Below are positions 55,696 to 64,000 of a stretch of 64,000 bases of DNA, in pieces (position 1 is the stretch's first letter; each line of letters begins with the position of its first letter). The notes beneath the pieces were generated by a model, which did not search any database, was not told where the DNA came from, and worked only from the letters and a program-made list of their open reading frames with translations. This DNA is from Azospira restricta (GTDB lineage Bacteria > Pseudomonadota > Gammaproteobacteria > Burkholderiales > Rhodocyclaceae): contig NZ_CP064781.1 in assembly GCF_016858125.1 (NCBI RefSeq), positions 248,001-312,000 of the forward strand, in the 5' to 3' direction. A program made the translations under genes and the position numbers.

Positions 55696-56343
55696 TCAAA
55701 CGTCCAGAAAACGCCGGACAAGCGACAGCCCGGTCTCTCCGCTACGCTCGGGATGAAATTGCGTGGCCATCAGGTTGCCTCTCTGGACTGCCGCGCAAAT
55801 CGCGTGGCCGCCATAGAGGCAATCGGCCAGGCGATCGGTCGGATCCGCCGGATCAGCGGCGAAGGAATGCACGAAGTAGACCGCGGGTCGCTTGCCGTCC
55901 AGACCGTCGAGCAGGGTACCGCGCCAATTCCGGCCAGTCGCGGGCCGGACCAGGTGGTTCCAGCCAATGTGCGGCACGCGCTGCGGTTCGCCAGACACGG
56001 TTCGATTGGGCACCGCGCGGACGCGCCCCGGCAGGATGCCGAGGCCCTTGTGCTCGCCGAACTCCTCGCTGACGTCGAACAGTATCTGCATCCCGACGCA
56101 GATGCCGAAGATCGGTCGCCCCGTCGCCACGAAATCCCGGATCGCGTCGCCGAATCCGCGCGAGTTCACCTCGTCAATGCAGTCCTTGAACGCCCCGACG
56201 CCCGGGACGACGAGACGGCCAGCGCTGGCGACCGATTTCGGATCTTCGACGACCCGGACCTCCGCGCCGCAATGCTCGAAGGCCCGCGCGACGTTCAGCA
56301 GGTTGGCCATCCCGTAATCGACCAGAGTAATGCGCTTGCTCAC
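55696..56343 (-). CDS. HisH-type glutamine amidotransferase of the sugar-amidination set
   Basis: 215 residues of the class I glutaminase fold, with nucleophile Cys82 (GICVGMQ) and His197/Glu199 (FHPERS). It releases ammonia from glutamine. No histidine-pathway genes surround it; it lies between a Gfo/Idh oxidoreductase and a HisF paralogue plus a PP-loop amidotransferase, so it is expected to supply ammonia for sugar acetamidino formation, like HisH2/WbuY. It lies 1 bp from the hisF-like gene. Confidence 0.9.
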   Translation of the reverse strand: MSKRITLVDYGMANLLNVARAFEHCGAEVRVVEDPKSVASAGRLVVPGVGAFKDCIDEVNSRGFGDAIRDFVATGRPIFGICVGMQILFDVSEEFGEHKGLGILPGRVRAVPNRTVSGEPQRVPHIGWNHLVRPATGRNWRGTLLDGLDGKRPAVYFVHSFAADPADPTDRLADCLYGGHAICAAVQRGNLMATQFHPERSGETGLSLVRRFLDV

Positions 56344-56344
56344 C

Positions 56345-57106
56345 TTATAGCTCTCTCACTGACAGCCCGGCGTTCAGCGCCGCTTCGCGAATCTGCCCGA
56401 GCGGAATCCGCTTGTAATGAAGAATGTCCGCCATCGACACGGCGTCGGCGTGTCCCTGCACCGCCACCTGAACGAAATGGTCGACGCTGCCCATGCCGCC
56501 GCTCGCGATGATGGGCACGGGAACCGCGTCGCTCACCTGGCGCACGAGGTCGACATCGAAGCCCTTGCGCGTCCCTTCGCGATCAACCGATGTCAGCAGT
56601 ATCTCTCCTGCGCCAAGTTCGACGCCCTTGATCGCCCATTCAATGACATCGAGACCAGTGCGTTCGCGACCGTTGTCCGTATAGGCCTCCCACTTTCCCG
56701 AGGCGATCTGCTTGGCCTCGATGGAAAGCACCATGGCCTGCGATCCGAAGCGGCGCGATACCTCGGTGACCAGAGCCGGCCGCGCCACGGCGGCCGTGTT
56801 GATGGCCACCTTGTCGGCACCCGAACGCAGGATGTGGCGCGCGTCGTCGACCGAGCGGATGCCTCCGCCCACCGTGATCGGAATGAACACCCGGTCGGCG
56901 GCGTGCCGGATGATGTCCGACAGGTTGTTGCGTCCGTACAGGCTGGCGACGATGTCCATGTAGACCAGTTCGTCCGCACCGGCCTCGTAGTAGCGGACCG
57001 CGTACTCCTGCGGATCACCCATGACGCGCAGGCCTTCGAGGTGCACACCCTTGATGAGATTCGGACCCTTGATGTCGAGGCGCGGAATGATTCTCAGGTT
57101 GCTCAT
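56345..57106 (-). CDS. HisF-type cyclase paralogue of the sugar-amidination set
   Basis: 253 residues, a (beta/alpha)8 barrel. Catalytic Asp11 of HisF is kept (RLDIKG), but the other, Asp130, is Glu130 (SIEAKQ). The first loop reads GPNLIKGVHLEG instead of the KDGRVVKG of true HisF. I infer that it serves as the ammonia tunnel and docking partner of HisH rather than making imidazole glycerol phosphate, as in WbuZ/HisF2 systems. ATG 57106; a longer frame upstream is shadow. Confidence 0.9.
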   Translation of the reverse strand: MSNLRIIPRLDIKGPNLIKGVHLEGLRVMGDPQEYAVRYYEAGADELVYMDIVASLYGRNNLSDIIRHAADRVFIPITVGGGIRSVDDARHILRSGADKVAINTAAVARPALVTEVSRRFGSQAMVLSIEAKQIASGKWEAYTDNGRERTGLDVIEWAIKGVELGAGEILLTSVDREGTRKGFDVDLVRQVSDAVPVPIIASGGMGSVDHFVQVAVQGHADAVSMADILHYKRIPLGQIREAALNAGLSVREL

Positions 57107-57120
57107 GCGTTCCCTACGGC

Positions 57121-58452
57121 TCAGGCAACCCGGTGAGCTTCGTGCCAAACTGCGTGGCGCAACTTCCACTGCCCACCCTCCCATGTCCAGAGGTGTGGAC
57201 TGCGGAACTGGTCGGCCAGCCTCATGAAATACTCTCGGGTCATGTTCGGCTGCTCGAACATGCGACTGGCTTCGGGAAACTCCGACTCCGGAATGCTCAG
57301 GTAGCGAAAGATTTCGTCGGCGAATCGCTCGGGAAACTCGTGGTCGAAACGCTTGACCAGTGCAACGCCCTCTTCGCGCGTAATGTCGCCCGACCGGATT
57401 TCCTGGGCCGCGTCGTAGCTGGCCCGGCCGAGGCCGAACTTGACACCGGTCGTATAGTAATGGAAATCGTCGATCCGGTCATCGATGCTGTTGTACTTGC
57501 TATAGGTACCCGGCGTGCGTTCCGGAGATGCCTGGAACCCGCCGTGTTCCACGGCGTAGTAATAGCAGCTCTGCGGATGCCACTTCAGGTAGAAGCCGAG
57601 GTAATGTACCTCGACCTTTTGTTCTTCGATCTGATTCGGGTCTGCGGGCAGATAGGGGATCAGGTCCTGCTGTTCGACTCCGAAGCGTCTCTTGAGATCG
57701 GGAACAGAGACGCCCCCGAGACTCACCTTGGACTGGTCCTGCGCAGTGAAATACGACCAGTCCCGCTTGGCAGACTCGGTGTCGCTGATCGGATTCCCGT
57801 ACTCCGCTTCGTTTTCTCCGAAAAAGACCAGCGGAATCTTGTGCAGCAAAGCCATCTTGGGCGCGAGCGACTTCTGCCCGAACATGAAGGCCTGGAACGG
57901 GTGGAAAAGATTATCCACTGCAAGCCGTGTCAAAAGCCTGTGCACGCGGCCGTTCGGCGTTGTCAGCAGATTATCGTGCCCGGCGTGAATCCAGCCCTGG
58001 AAGTTCTTCCATCCCCATTCGGTGTAAATGTGAGGCGCCCAGGTCACCGTCAGCGGATGCATCCCGTACTTGGTGCGCAGGATGTGAGACGCGAAAAAGC
58101 TGTCCTTGCCGCCCGATCCCGGGACGATGCAGTCGTACTCGCCGGTCCGGCTACGGTGCTGGTCGCACAGGTCACGCAGGCGCCGTTCCCTTTCGTCCCA
58201 GTCAATGGTCGACTTCTTCTTCTCGGCGAAGCGGCACGCATCGCATACCCCCTCGTCATCGAGGTTGATCGTCTTCTTCTTGCTCTCCTTGACGTGGCTG
58301 TATTCAACCGCCGAATTCGGCCGCTGATTCGAGATCACGCAACGCACGCAAAAACGTACCTCGGACGGAAGTCCGTACTTGGTTTCCTGCGCGTGCGAAT
58401 CGCCTTCGAATCGCGAGCGGTCGATCTGTGCCGGGTAGGGAATCTTCTCCAT
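57121..58452 (-). CDS. N-acetyl-sugar amidotransferase (PseA/WbuX-type)
   Basis: 443 residues. Two CxxC pairs (Cys35/38 and Cys70/73) form a probable zinc site and the PP-loop SGGKDS (113-118) binds ATP. The family adenylates the acetamido oxygen of a sugar and replaces it with ammonia from HisH/HisF, giving an acetamidino group. With the nonulosonic acid genes the expected product is an acetamidino derivative of legionaminic acid or of a repeat-unit sugar. ATG 58452 is preferred to a frame start 27 bp earlier. Confidence 0.9.
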   Translation of the reverse strand: MEKIPYPAQIDRSRFEGDSHAQETKYGLPSEVRFCVRCVISNQRPNSAVEYSHVKESKKKTINLDDEGVCDACRFAEKKKSTIDWDERERRLRDLCDQHRSRTGEYDCIVPGSGGKDSFFASHILRTKYGMHPLTVTWAPHIYTEWGWKNFQGWIHAGHDNLLTTPNGRVHRLLTRLAVDNLFHPFQAFMFGQKSLAPKMALLHKIPLVFFGENEAEYGNPISDTESAKRDWSYFTAQDQSKVSLGGVSVPDLKRRFGVEQQDLIPYLPADPNQIEEQKVEVHYLGFYLKWHPQSCYYYAVEHGGFQASPERTPGTYSKYNSIDDRIDDFHYYTTGVKFGLGRASYDAAQEIRSGDITREEGVALVKRFDHEFPERFADEIFRYLSIPESEFPEASRMFEQPNMTREYFMRLADQFRSPHLWTWEGGQWKLRHAVWHEAHRVA

Positions 58453-58495
58453 GGATCGCTTCTCTGATGGACAAAACAACTATCAATAAAAACCG

Positions 58496-59419
58496 TTACT
58501 TTAACAGCACGGCACGTCGCACACCTTCCCGCAGCCCCAAGGGAGGCTGCCATCCCAGAGCATCCATGATCTGACGGCAGTCGACCTGCAGCGGATCGAG
58601 CAGGCGCTCCGCAGCCCCTCCCCGGCCGACCACCGCCGCTACAACGCGAAGCAAATGCTCCGGAATCCACCAGAGGCGAGCCGGGCGGCCCATCGCATCG
58701 GAGATCAGGCGGATCAGGTCGGCTGTGCCGACATCCTCGTCGTCGGCGACGACGAAGGCCCGGTTGGCGGCCGCGGGATGGGTCGCGGCGCAGATCAGCG
58801 CCGAGACGAGGTTATCCAGTCCGATGTAGCTCCTCGGTGCCTTGGCCCCGCGAAGGGGCAACGGCACGCCGCGCCGCACGAGGCCGACCAGCCGACGAAA
58901 GTTTCCCGGCGCCGCAGGGCCGTAGACCAGCGGCGGCCGGACAACGGTCCAAGTCATACGTTCACCCGCGGCCGCATCGGCGACGGCTCGCTCCGCGTTG
59001 GCCTTCGAACGGCCATACGCATCCTCCGCCGCCAGCGGCGTCGCCTCGTCGATTCGACCGCCACCCGGGCGACGGCCATGGACTGAGATCGAACTGAGAA
59101 AAACGAAACGTAACACACCTGCGCGCACCGCCGATCGTGCGAGTTGCGCGGTTCCATCGACGTTCACGTCGCGGTACGTCCGGTCTTCGGTCTGCGGCCG
59201 GTGAGCGACGCCCGCGAGGTGCAGCACGACGTCCACTCCGCACAGGGCATCGGTCCAGTCGGTCTGTCCGGAAAGAGCGCCGATCGCCACACCCTCGGCA
59301 GCCCCTTCCACGCTGTCGCCGGCCCGGCTCGCCGCCCGCACCGTCCAGCCGGCGGCAGCGAAGGCGCGCACACAAGCGCGCCCGATGTAGCCGGTCGCCC
59401 CGGTCACCAGTATCCGCAC
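58496..59419 (-). CDS. NAD-dependent sugar epimerase/4-reductase (WbpV/WbpK-like)
   Basis: An extended SDR of 307 residues from GTG 59419, just after the GT2 stop; a TTG 27 bp upstream is possible. The cofactor motif is VTGATGYIG, the substrate-binding HLAGVAH is present, and the catalytic pair is Tyr135/Lys139 (AYGRSKA). Proteins of this type reduce UDP-4-keto-6-deoxy-GlcNAc to UDP-QuiNAc or UDP-FucNAc, sharing the dehydratase product with the nonulosonate branch. The exact product is inferred. Confidence 0.83.
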   Translation of the reverse strand: MRILVTGATGYIGRACVRAFAAAGWTVRAASRAGDSVEGAAEGVAIGALSGQTDWTDALCGVDVVLHLAGVAHRPQTEDRTYRDVNVDGTAQLARSAVRAGVLRFVFLSSISVHGRRPGGGRIDEATPLAAEDAYGRSKANAERAVADAAAGERMTWTVVRPPLVYGPAAPGNFRRLVGLVRRGVPLPLRGAKAPRSYIGLDNLVSALICAATHPAAANRAFVVADDEDVGTADLIRLISDAMGRPARLWWIPEHLLRVVAAVVGRGGAAERLLDPLQVDCRQIMDALGWQPPLGLREGVRRAVLLK

Positions 59420-59421
59420 TT

Positions 59422-60174
59422 TCAGAAAGTCCGGTACTTGCGCCAAGCGTTAACCGCGTAGCGCACGAAATGAAAGGCCGACACCGGCAGCGACAACCGT
59501 TCGATCTCGCGATAAGTCCCCCAGACCATTCGTGCGGATCGCCCCTTGTTCCGCGACACCGACAGCCCCATCACCCGGTAGCGCATCAGGTCCTCGTTCA
59601 ACCCGAGGGCAACGTGCCCACGTTTGAGGATTTCGAGCCACAGAACGAAGTCGTCGTAATATGTTTTGGTCATTTGAAAATCACCGGTCAGCGCGCGGTC
59701 GATCAGCACCGTCGAGGTCGCCAGCGCGGTGTTGCCCAGGAGTTGCCGGTAGGTCAAGCGCGCAGGAATCCGGATCCGGTGCCCGGCGCCGCTCCCGTCG
59801 GCGCGGATGCGACGGAACGACGTATAGCTGATCGCCGCTTGGTATTGCGACATGAACTCGAGTTGCCGCGCGAGTTTCTCTGGCAACCAGAGATCATCGC
59901 TATCGAGAAACGCGACATACCGCCCCCGAGCTTGTTCCAGAGCCGCCTGTCGTGCCATCGCCGGGCCGGCATTGGCCTGCCGGATCAGGCGCACCCGCGG
60001 ATCCTCCAACGCAAACTGGGCAACGACCCCTGCCGTTCCATCCGGCGACCCGTCGTCGACGACCAGCATCTCCCAATCCGGGTAGGTCTGCGCCTGCACG
60101 GAACGTATCGTTTCGGCAATGGTTTTCTCGGCCTTGTAGGCCGGCGTAATGACTGAAACCAAGTGATCGTTCAT
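59422..60174 (-). CDS. Family 2 glycosyltransferase
   Basis: 250 residues. GT-A fold with VITPAYKAEKTI, VVDDGSPDGT, the DxD-type motif LDSDDLW and a C-terminal DD motif (YYDDFVLW) typical of the metal site and acceptor base. It probably adds a sugar to the lipid-linked repeat unit in the cytoplasm. ATG 60174 overlaps the stop of the large membrane protein gene (ATGA). Confidence 0.93.
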   Translation of the reverse strand: MNDHLVSVITPAYKAEKTIAETIRSVQAQTYPDWEMLVVDDGSPDGTAGVVAQFALEDPRVRLIRQANAGPAMARQAALEQARGRYVAFLDSDDLWLPEKLARQLEFMSQYQAAISYTSFRRIRADGSGAGHRIRIPARLTYRQLLGNTALATSTVLIDRALTGDFQMTKTYYDDFVLWLEILKRGHVALGLNEDLMRYRVMGLSVSRNKGRSARMVWGTYREIERLSLPVSAFHFVRYAVNAWRKYRTF

Positions 60175-62693
60175 TTGCATTCCAGGGACAACAAGACAGC
60201 GTCACCGACGATTTGCCCTCGGCCGCCGAGTCGGGTGAGCAAATCAGCCCCTCCTAGATTACTGCCGCTGGATACCGGGAAGTACGACGGATCAGCCGGG
60301 CGACTGACCCAATCCAGGGTATCTGGGGAAACGACAACGGCAACTCGCTGGACGTATCCTGTGCCGAACGAGGCCCCTGGCTGTCCGGTCACGAATGGCA
60401 TCACCCCGGGTAACACTGCGCGCGGAACCAAAGCATTATTGTAATTGATTGCTTGAAGCGCATCGAGTCCGGCACCGGACTCGACAAGTCGCCTTGCACG
60501 AGCGTAATTGAATTGTCCAGATGCCGACGAATCGATGATCTGCAGCAACTCTCTGCATACGTCATTACCTGATGCCCCGCGGACAGTATCTTCCAATAGA
60601 GTGCTCAGCCTAAGGCGACTGTCGTTAACCATCGTGTTCAGGTTCGAGAACGATATGAGCGGCGGATTCCCACTACGCGCCCCGACCAAGGCCATCGTCT
60701 TTGGGTCCGAGACGACAACCGCATCTGCAGCGAGTACCGCTGCGATGCGGTCGGCGGTGTCCAGCTCTCGGTGGCCATAGTGACTAAACGCGCCCGAGCC
60801 CGCCGGCATTTGTCCGAAGTAGGCGTAGCTCTTGAAATAAGCCCTCGATACGGTGGCCTCGACCATGATCGCTATGACAAGAAGCCCTCCAAGCCGTGCA
60901 GTCGGCGCGAACCGGCTGGGCAGAACGGCGAATAAGACGCCGATTCCGACCATTGCAAACAATAATGGGTAGAGTCGCTCTAGGAACGGCCTAGCGCTGT
61001 ACTCGACGCCTATCATGACGAAGGCCATTAACGCGACGAGGTATGCCACCAGGATCCATGTGACGCTGCGCGAAAACGCTGATGTCAATTCGCTACAGCT
61101 ACGATACGGAAATACGAACAAGGCGATTACGATTGAAAGCAAGACCACTATCAGAAAAGCACCGCGATGCACGAACGGGAACCCCGTGAGGGTAAAGGCG
61201 AGCAAAAGCAGGCTGACAAGCAGTACGGGGATACCCTCCCCTTCATTTTCTGTTGCCGCGGTGCCGGCGCCCCCCCGCTCGGCAAACGCAGCTTTCCAAA
61301 CGAGGCGCAGCACAAACAGGCCGCAAATCACGATGCCTAGAATCGAGAGCTTACGGCCAACCTCGAACAGCGCGATCCGGCCGCCGGCTCCCTGCGCAAG
61401 ATCGAAATCGACGACCACGTCGGACATCCGCTTGCCGGTCATCGGATTCAATAGGTAGTCGAATGCGGACCAAAGGCCGAACTCATCTTGCGGCAGATGC
61501 CCTCCGAGCAAGAGGATGTGCGCGGTCATTCCTGCGACAAGAAGCACAACACCGAAAGAAAGCCAATAGATCATCGACGCGAGACGCGGTGTTCGTCGAG
61601 CTCGCTCAAACACCTCTAGCGCCACGCCAGCAAGTACTGCCATGACGACAAAAAGGGCTGCGGAACGATGGAACGCCAACGCCGAGAACACCGCGAGGGT
61701 CAAGAGCGCAATGCGTGCCGCTCCAAACGTCAGCGACGCGAGAACGGACAACCCGACCAGCGCGAACAAGCTCCAGAGAACCGGGGCACGCAAGACGACG
61801 ATACCGATACCGACAGTTGTCACGGTGACGAGCAGCGTTATGCCAATGGTTCTCCATGATTCGACAGCCCGAACGTTTGCGACCAATAGAGACAGGACCA
61901 ACAGCGCCGCCATTTCCGCCACATCGCCGTTTGTCGGGTTGGAAAGTCCTAGCAATGCAAGTCCGAGGCCGAGCGCCAAGCCAAGTTGCGAAGGGGTGCG
62001 CGTCAGGCGCGCGACGACCGCAAAAACCGCGCCGATCTGAAGCGGAGCCATTGCGGCGGGGGGGACCCATTCGGCACGCAGCGGGTCGACACCCGCTCCA
62101 CGTGCCATGAGTCCGAGCAGCAACTGTTGAAAGGGTATGTAGGAATCGGCGACAAAGGGATTCAAAACATCGTGCTTCGCAAACGCGAGAGCACCGACGT
62201 GAAAGTGGGTGCGCTGAAACAAGTCGAGTACCGGGAAATCGGAATAGATCACAACACTCGCTGCGTATCGAATCAGGACCAGAGGAGTGCCGACGAGCAA
62301 GACGACTCTCAACACGCCCCGGTCACCGGCGCCAGGCCAGATCTCTCTGCCCAAGAGAAGAACACCGATCGCGGCCAAAACGCAAATGACGAAGAGGAGA
62401 GCGTCGGCACCGCTACCGGTCAGTCCATACCGCTCAAGGACGACATACGCAAAGATGATGAACAGCGCTCCAAGAAGCCAGGCCACCAGCAGCGCCTGAA
62501 CGCGCCCGACACCATCTGGAATCGAGCGCTGCCAACCGAACGCCAACAACAGGCCTAGTCCGGAGGGGATCAGGAGCGCGTAGGGTGCCGCCAGTGCTGC
62601 GGTTGCCAGCGGCGGCAAAACACCCGCCGCGAGAATCAATAAGCCGAACGCGTAGGCTGCCACGCCAGCAATGACCTCTCGAGAAAACGCCAT
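60171..62693 (-). CDS. Large polytopic membrane protein of the polysaccharide locus
   Basis: 840 residues. About 16 hydrophobic helices fill residues 5-625, with a conserved-looking loop near 150-200 (DFPVLDLFQRTHFHVGALAFAK split by an acidic patch), then a non-membrane C-terminal region of about 210 residues. The plan fits a GT-C-like or Wzy-like enzyme, but I recognise no family signature. Base composition is visibly less GC-rich than the flanking genes, which suggests transfer. It lies between a capsule-type transferase and a GT2 enzyme. Confidence 0.75.
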   Translation of the reverse strand: MAFSREVIAGVAAYAFGLLILAAGVLPPLATAALAAPYALLIPSGLGLLLAFGWQRSIPDGVGRVQALLVAWLLGALFIIFAYVVLERYGLTGSGADALLFVICVLAAIGVLLLGREIWPGAGDRGVLRVVLLVGTPLVLIRYAASVVIYSDFPVLDLFQRTHFHVGALAFAKHDVLNPFVADSYIPFQQLLLGLMARGAGVDPLRAEWVPPAAMAPLQIGAVFAVVARLTRTPSQLGLALGLGLALLGLSNPTNGDVAEMAALLVLSLLVANVRAVESWRTIGITLLVTVTTVGIGIVVLRAPVLWSLFALVGLSVLASLTFGAARIALLTLAVFSALAFHRSAALFVVMAVLAGVALEVFERARRTPRLASMIYWLSFGVVLLVAGMTAHILLLGGHLPQDEFGLWSAFDYLLNPMTGKRMSDVVVDFDLAQGAGGRIALFEVGRKLSILGIVICGLFVLRLVWKAAFAERGGAGTAATENEGEGIPVLLVSLLLLAFTLTGFPFVHRGAFLIVVLLSIVIALFVFPYRSCSELTSAFSRSVTWILVAYLVALMAFVMIGVEYSARPFLERLYPLLFAMVGIGVLFAVLPSRFAPTARLGGLLVIAIMVEATVSRAYFKSYAYFGQMPAGSGAFSHYGHRELDTADRIAAVLAADAVVVSDPKTMALVGARSGNPPLISFSNLNTMVNDSRLRLSTLLEDTVRGASGNDVCRELLQIIDSSASGQFNYARARRLVESGAGLDALQAINYNNALVPRAVLPGVMPFVTGQPGASFGTGYVQRVAVVVSPDTLDWVSRPADPSYFPVSSGSNLGGADLLTRLGGRGQIVGDAVLLSLECK

Positions 62694-62699
62694 CGCCAA

Positions 62700-64000
62700 T
62701 CAGATTCCCGTTGCCAGATCGGCGCAGCGCATCAGCGAAGCCGCAAAAACGGCCACGTTGCCAGGTTCCACGTCGTACAACTCGCCTGGATGACTGCAAT
62801 CCCAAACATCCTGAAAGAATCGCTCGACGCCTGTGTCGTCAATCTCCCGCCGCGGCGTCGCCAGTAGGGCAGGCAATTCGGCAAGGGACCGAACCCGCGT
62901 CACCAACGGGCTGTCCTTGTAGAACGAATCGCCGAGCGCGAACACGCTCTTGCGATAAAGCAATGCTTCGGCGCCCGCCTTCGAATTGATCGTAACCACC
63001 GCTTCCGCTGCCGAGAGCACCCAATGGTTGTTGATCGCCGGCGACAACAGGACCAGGTTGTCGTGACGACGAAGCAGTTCCGCAGTCCGAACCGGGTCGA
63101 TCGCCCCGATCAGCGCCGGGTGCTCCTTGATCGCCACGCGCCAGCCCAGGGGCGCGCAGCGGCAAAGGAAGTCGATCGTCGCGAGCTGATCCAGATACTC
63201 CGGGGAACGCACGGTCAGCGCGAAGTCGGCCGGAACGTGGAGCGGGTAGTAGAGCAGCGGCCGGTCGGTCGGCAATTGCCGGTAGTGCCGTGCGAGTTTG
63301 CGGGAGTTCAGGAACATGCGGACGTGGCGACCGACGTGCCCGCCAATGTGCTCGAACTCCTCACGCTGACCACGGACATGCTTGGCCACGAGCTTCTCCA
63401 CCAGCCGGCGGACGTTGCGCGGATCGGCCAGCTTGCGGCCGGCGCTCCGGTAATGCAGGCGGTCCTTGCTCGGAATGACCACCGCCTGCGTGGTGCGGAC
63501 GCCCGCAATCGAGTTTCGGACGGCCGGCGAGGCCGGCGCACCGCCCGGCACGACGCGCGGCGCGGAGAAGGTGTTGGGGGTGAAGAAGACGCGTCCGCGA
63601 AAGAACGACGGTTCGATGAACCAGTTGTCGATGCCGCGACTCCGGGCCGCGTAGAAGGCGGCCAGAACAGAGGTGAAGCCCCCCAGTTCCTGGACCATCA
63701 CCGGGTTCCTGCACTCACCGCGCCACGCGTCGACGATGCGCCCCATGGCCGCGAGGTGCCCCTTGAACTTGCGCACCAGTGCTGCCGTGTCGCGCAATTC
63801 GTATGCGGCTTTCTCGTGGCCGATCAGGAGCGCCGGGAGGTCCACCCCGAAATCGTGGAAATTCACCTCGTCGGGCTGCGCCGGCTGGTAGTCGAATGGA
63901 TTGAAGACGCGCGCGCCGGAACGTCGCAATTCGTTGGCCGCGCCTTCGTGAAAACAGACATGCGTTACGGCATGGCCGGATGCCTCGAGCTGGCGCCCCA
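62700..64000 (-). CDS. Capsule polysaccharide synthesis protein (KpsS/KpsC-like), 5' end outside window
   Basis: At least 433 residues; the frame stays open through the right edge, so the N-terminus is missing. Residues near the edge (QLEASGHAVTHVCFHEG) resemble the start of KpsS-type proteins. Later landmarks are YYPLHVPADFAL, WRVAIKEHP and SAAEAVVTINSKAGAEALLYRK, characteristic of the capsule-synthesis family in which retaining Kdo transferases occur. It ends 6 bp before the large membrane protein gene. It may add a linker or modify capsule or O-chain. Confidence 0.85.
   Translation of the reverse strand, partial: GRQLEASGHAVTHVCFHEGAANELRRSGARVFNPFDYQPAQPDEVNFHDFGVDLPALLIGHEKAAYELRDTAALVRKFKGHLAAMGRIVDAWRGECRNPVMVQELGGFTSVLAAFYAARSRGIDNWFIEPSFFRGRVFFTPNTFSAPRVVPGGAPASPAVRNSIAGVRTTQAVVIPSKDRLHYRSAGRKLADPRNVRRLVEKLVAKHVRGQREEFEHIGGHVGRHVRMFLNSRKLARHYRQLPTDRPLLYYPLHVPADFALTVRSPEYLDQLATIDFLCRCAPLGWRVAIKEHPALIGAIDPVRTAELLRRHDNLVLLSPAINNHWVLSAAEAVVTINSKAGAEALLYRKSVFALGDSFYKDSPLVTRVRSLAELPALLATPRREIDDTGVERFFQDVWDCSHPGELYDVEPGNVAVFAASLMRCADLATGI

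Noticed and set aside
55696-57106. Histidine biosynthesis genes
   Set aside because: No other his gene is adjacent, HisF lacks Asp130, and the PP-loop amidotransferase next to them points to sugar amidination.

Overview
This 64-kb window is GC-rich chromosomal DNA of a betaproteobacterium, most likely of the order Rhodocyclales (Azoarcus/Thauera/Dechloromonas-like). The assignment rests on gene orders usual in that class: ispE, tRNA-Gln, prs, rplY, pth, ychF; rsmD, coaD, ferredoxin; ftsYEX, rpoH; and a cox cluster with its small assembly gene and a reversed DUF2909 gene. I see no insertion sequence, prophage, CRISPR array or rRNA operon. The only RNA gene found is tRNA-Gln(UUG). Family assignments come from motifs and remembered family features; no database search was run.

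Layout. 0.1-10.5 kb: rhodanese, nadA, a six-domain c-di-GMP regulator, a ybhP-like/clsB pair, gluQ, a membrane PAS-GGDEF protein and a hydrolase. 10.6-17.4 kb (minus): ychF, pth, rplY, prs, tRNA-Gln, ispE, lolB and a TPR protein. 17.5-24.5 kb: mutM, a dynamin-like GTPase, then ferredoxin, coaD, rsmD and two M16 peptidase-like proteins. 24.6-28.1 kb: ftsY-ftsE-ftsX and rpoH, the last behind a perfect CIRCE operator. 28.4-35.7 kb: an aa3/caa3-type cytochrome c oxidase cluster with a perfect FNR/ANR box in its leader; ctaA and sco are absent from it. 35.8-46.4 kb: mpl, aroQ, accBC, prmA, a zinc-ribbon membrane protein, a PfkB kinase, a glycine-zipper lipoprotein, an ornithine-lipid acyltransferase pair (olsB/olsA) and apaH.

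46.4-64.0 kb (all minus): a surface-polysaccharide locus. It holds a complete set for a CMP-legionaminic-type nonulosonic acid: 4,6-dehydratase, aminotransferase, NeuD-type acyltransferase, NeuC, NeuB and NeuA-type enzymes. It also has a PtmA-like SDR, a Gfo/Idh oxidoreductase, and an amidotransferase triad (PP-loop N-acetyl-sugar amidotransferase with dedicated HisH and HisF paralogues) expected to turn an acetamido group into acetamidino. A PglC-type initiating transferase, a sugar reductase/epimerase, a GT2 enzyme, a large membrane protein and a capsule-type transferase complete the visible part; the locus continues past the right edge.

The most unusual items are: a family of 48-49-bp units made of two consecutive hairpins, present at three loci and each time beginning exactly at the stop codon of the upstream gene, with covarying stems; a CBS-domain/aminotransferase fusion in the nonulosonate locus; a HisF paralogue with Asp130 changed to Glu; a perfect hairpin that buries the olsB ribosome-binding site; and an olsA gene with no usable ATG/GTG/TTG, best explained by a CTG start overlapping the olsB stop.
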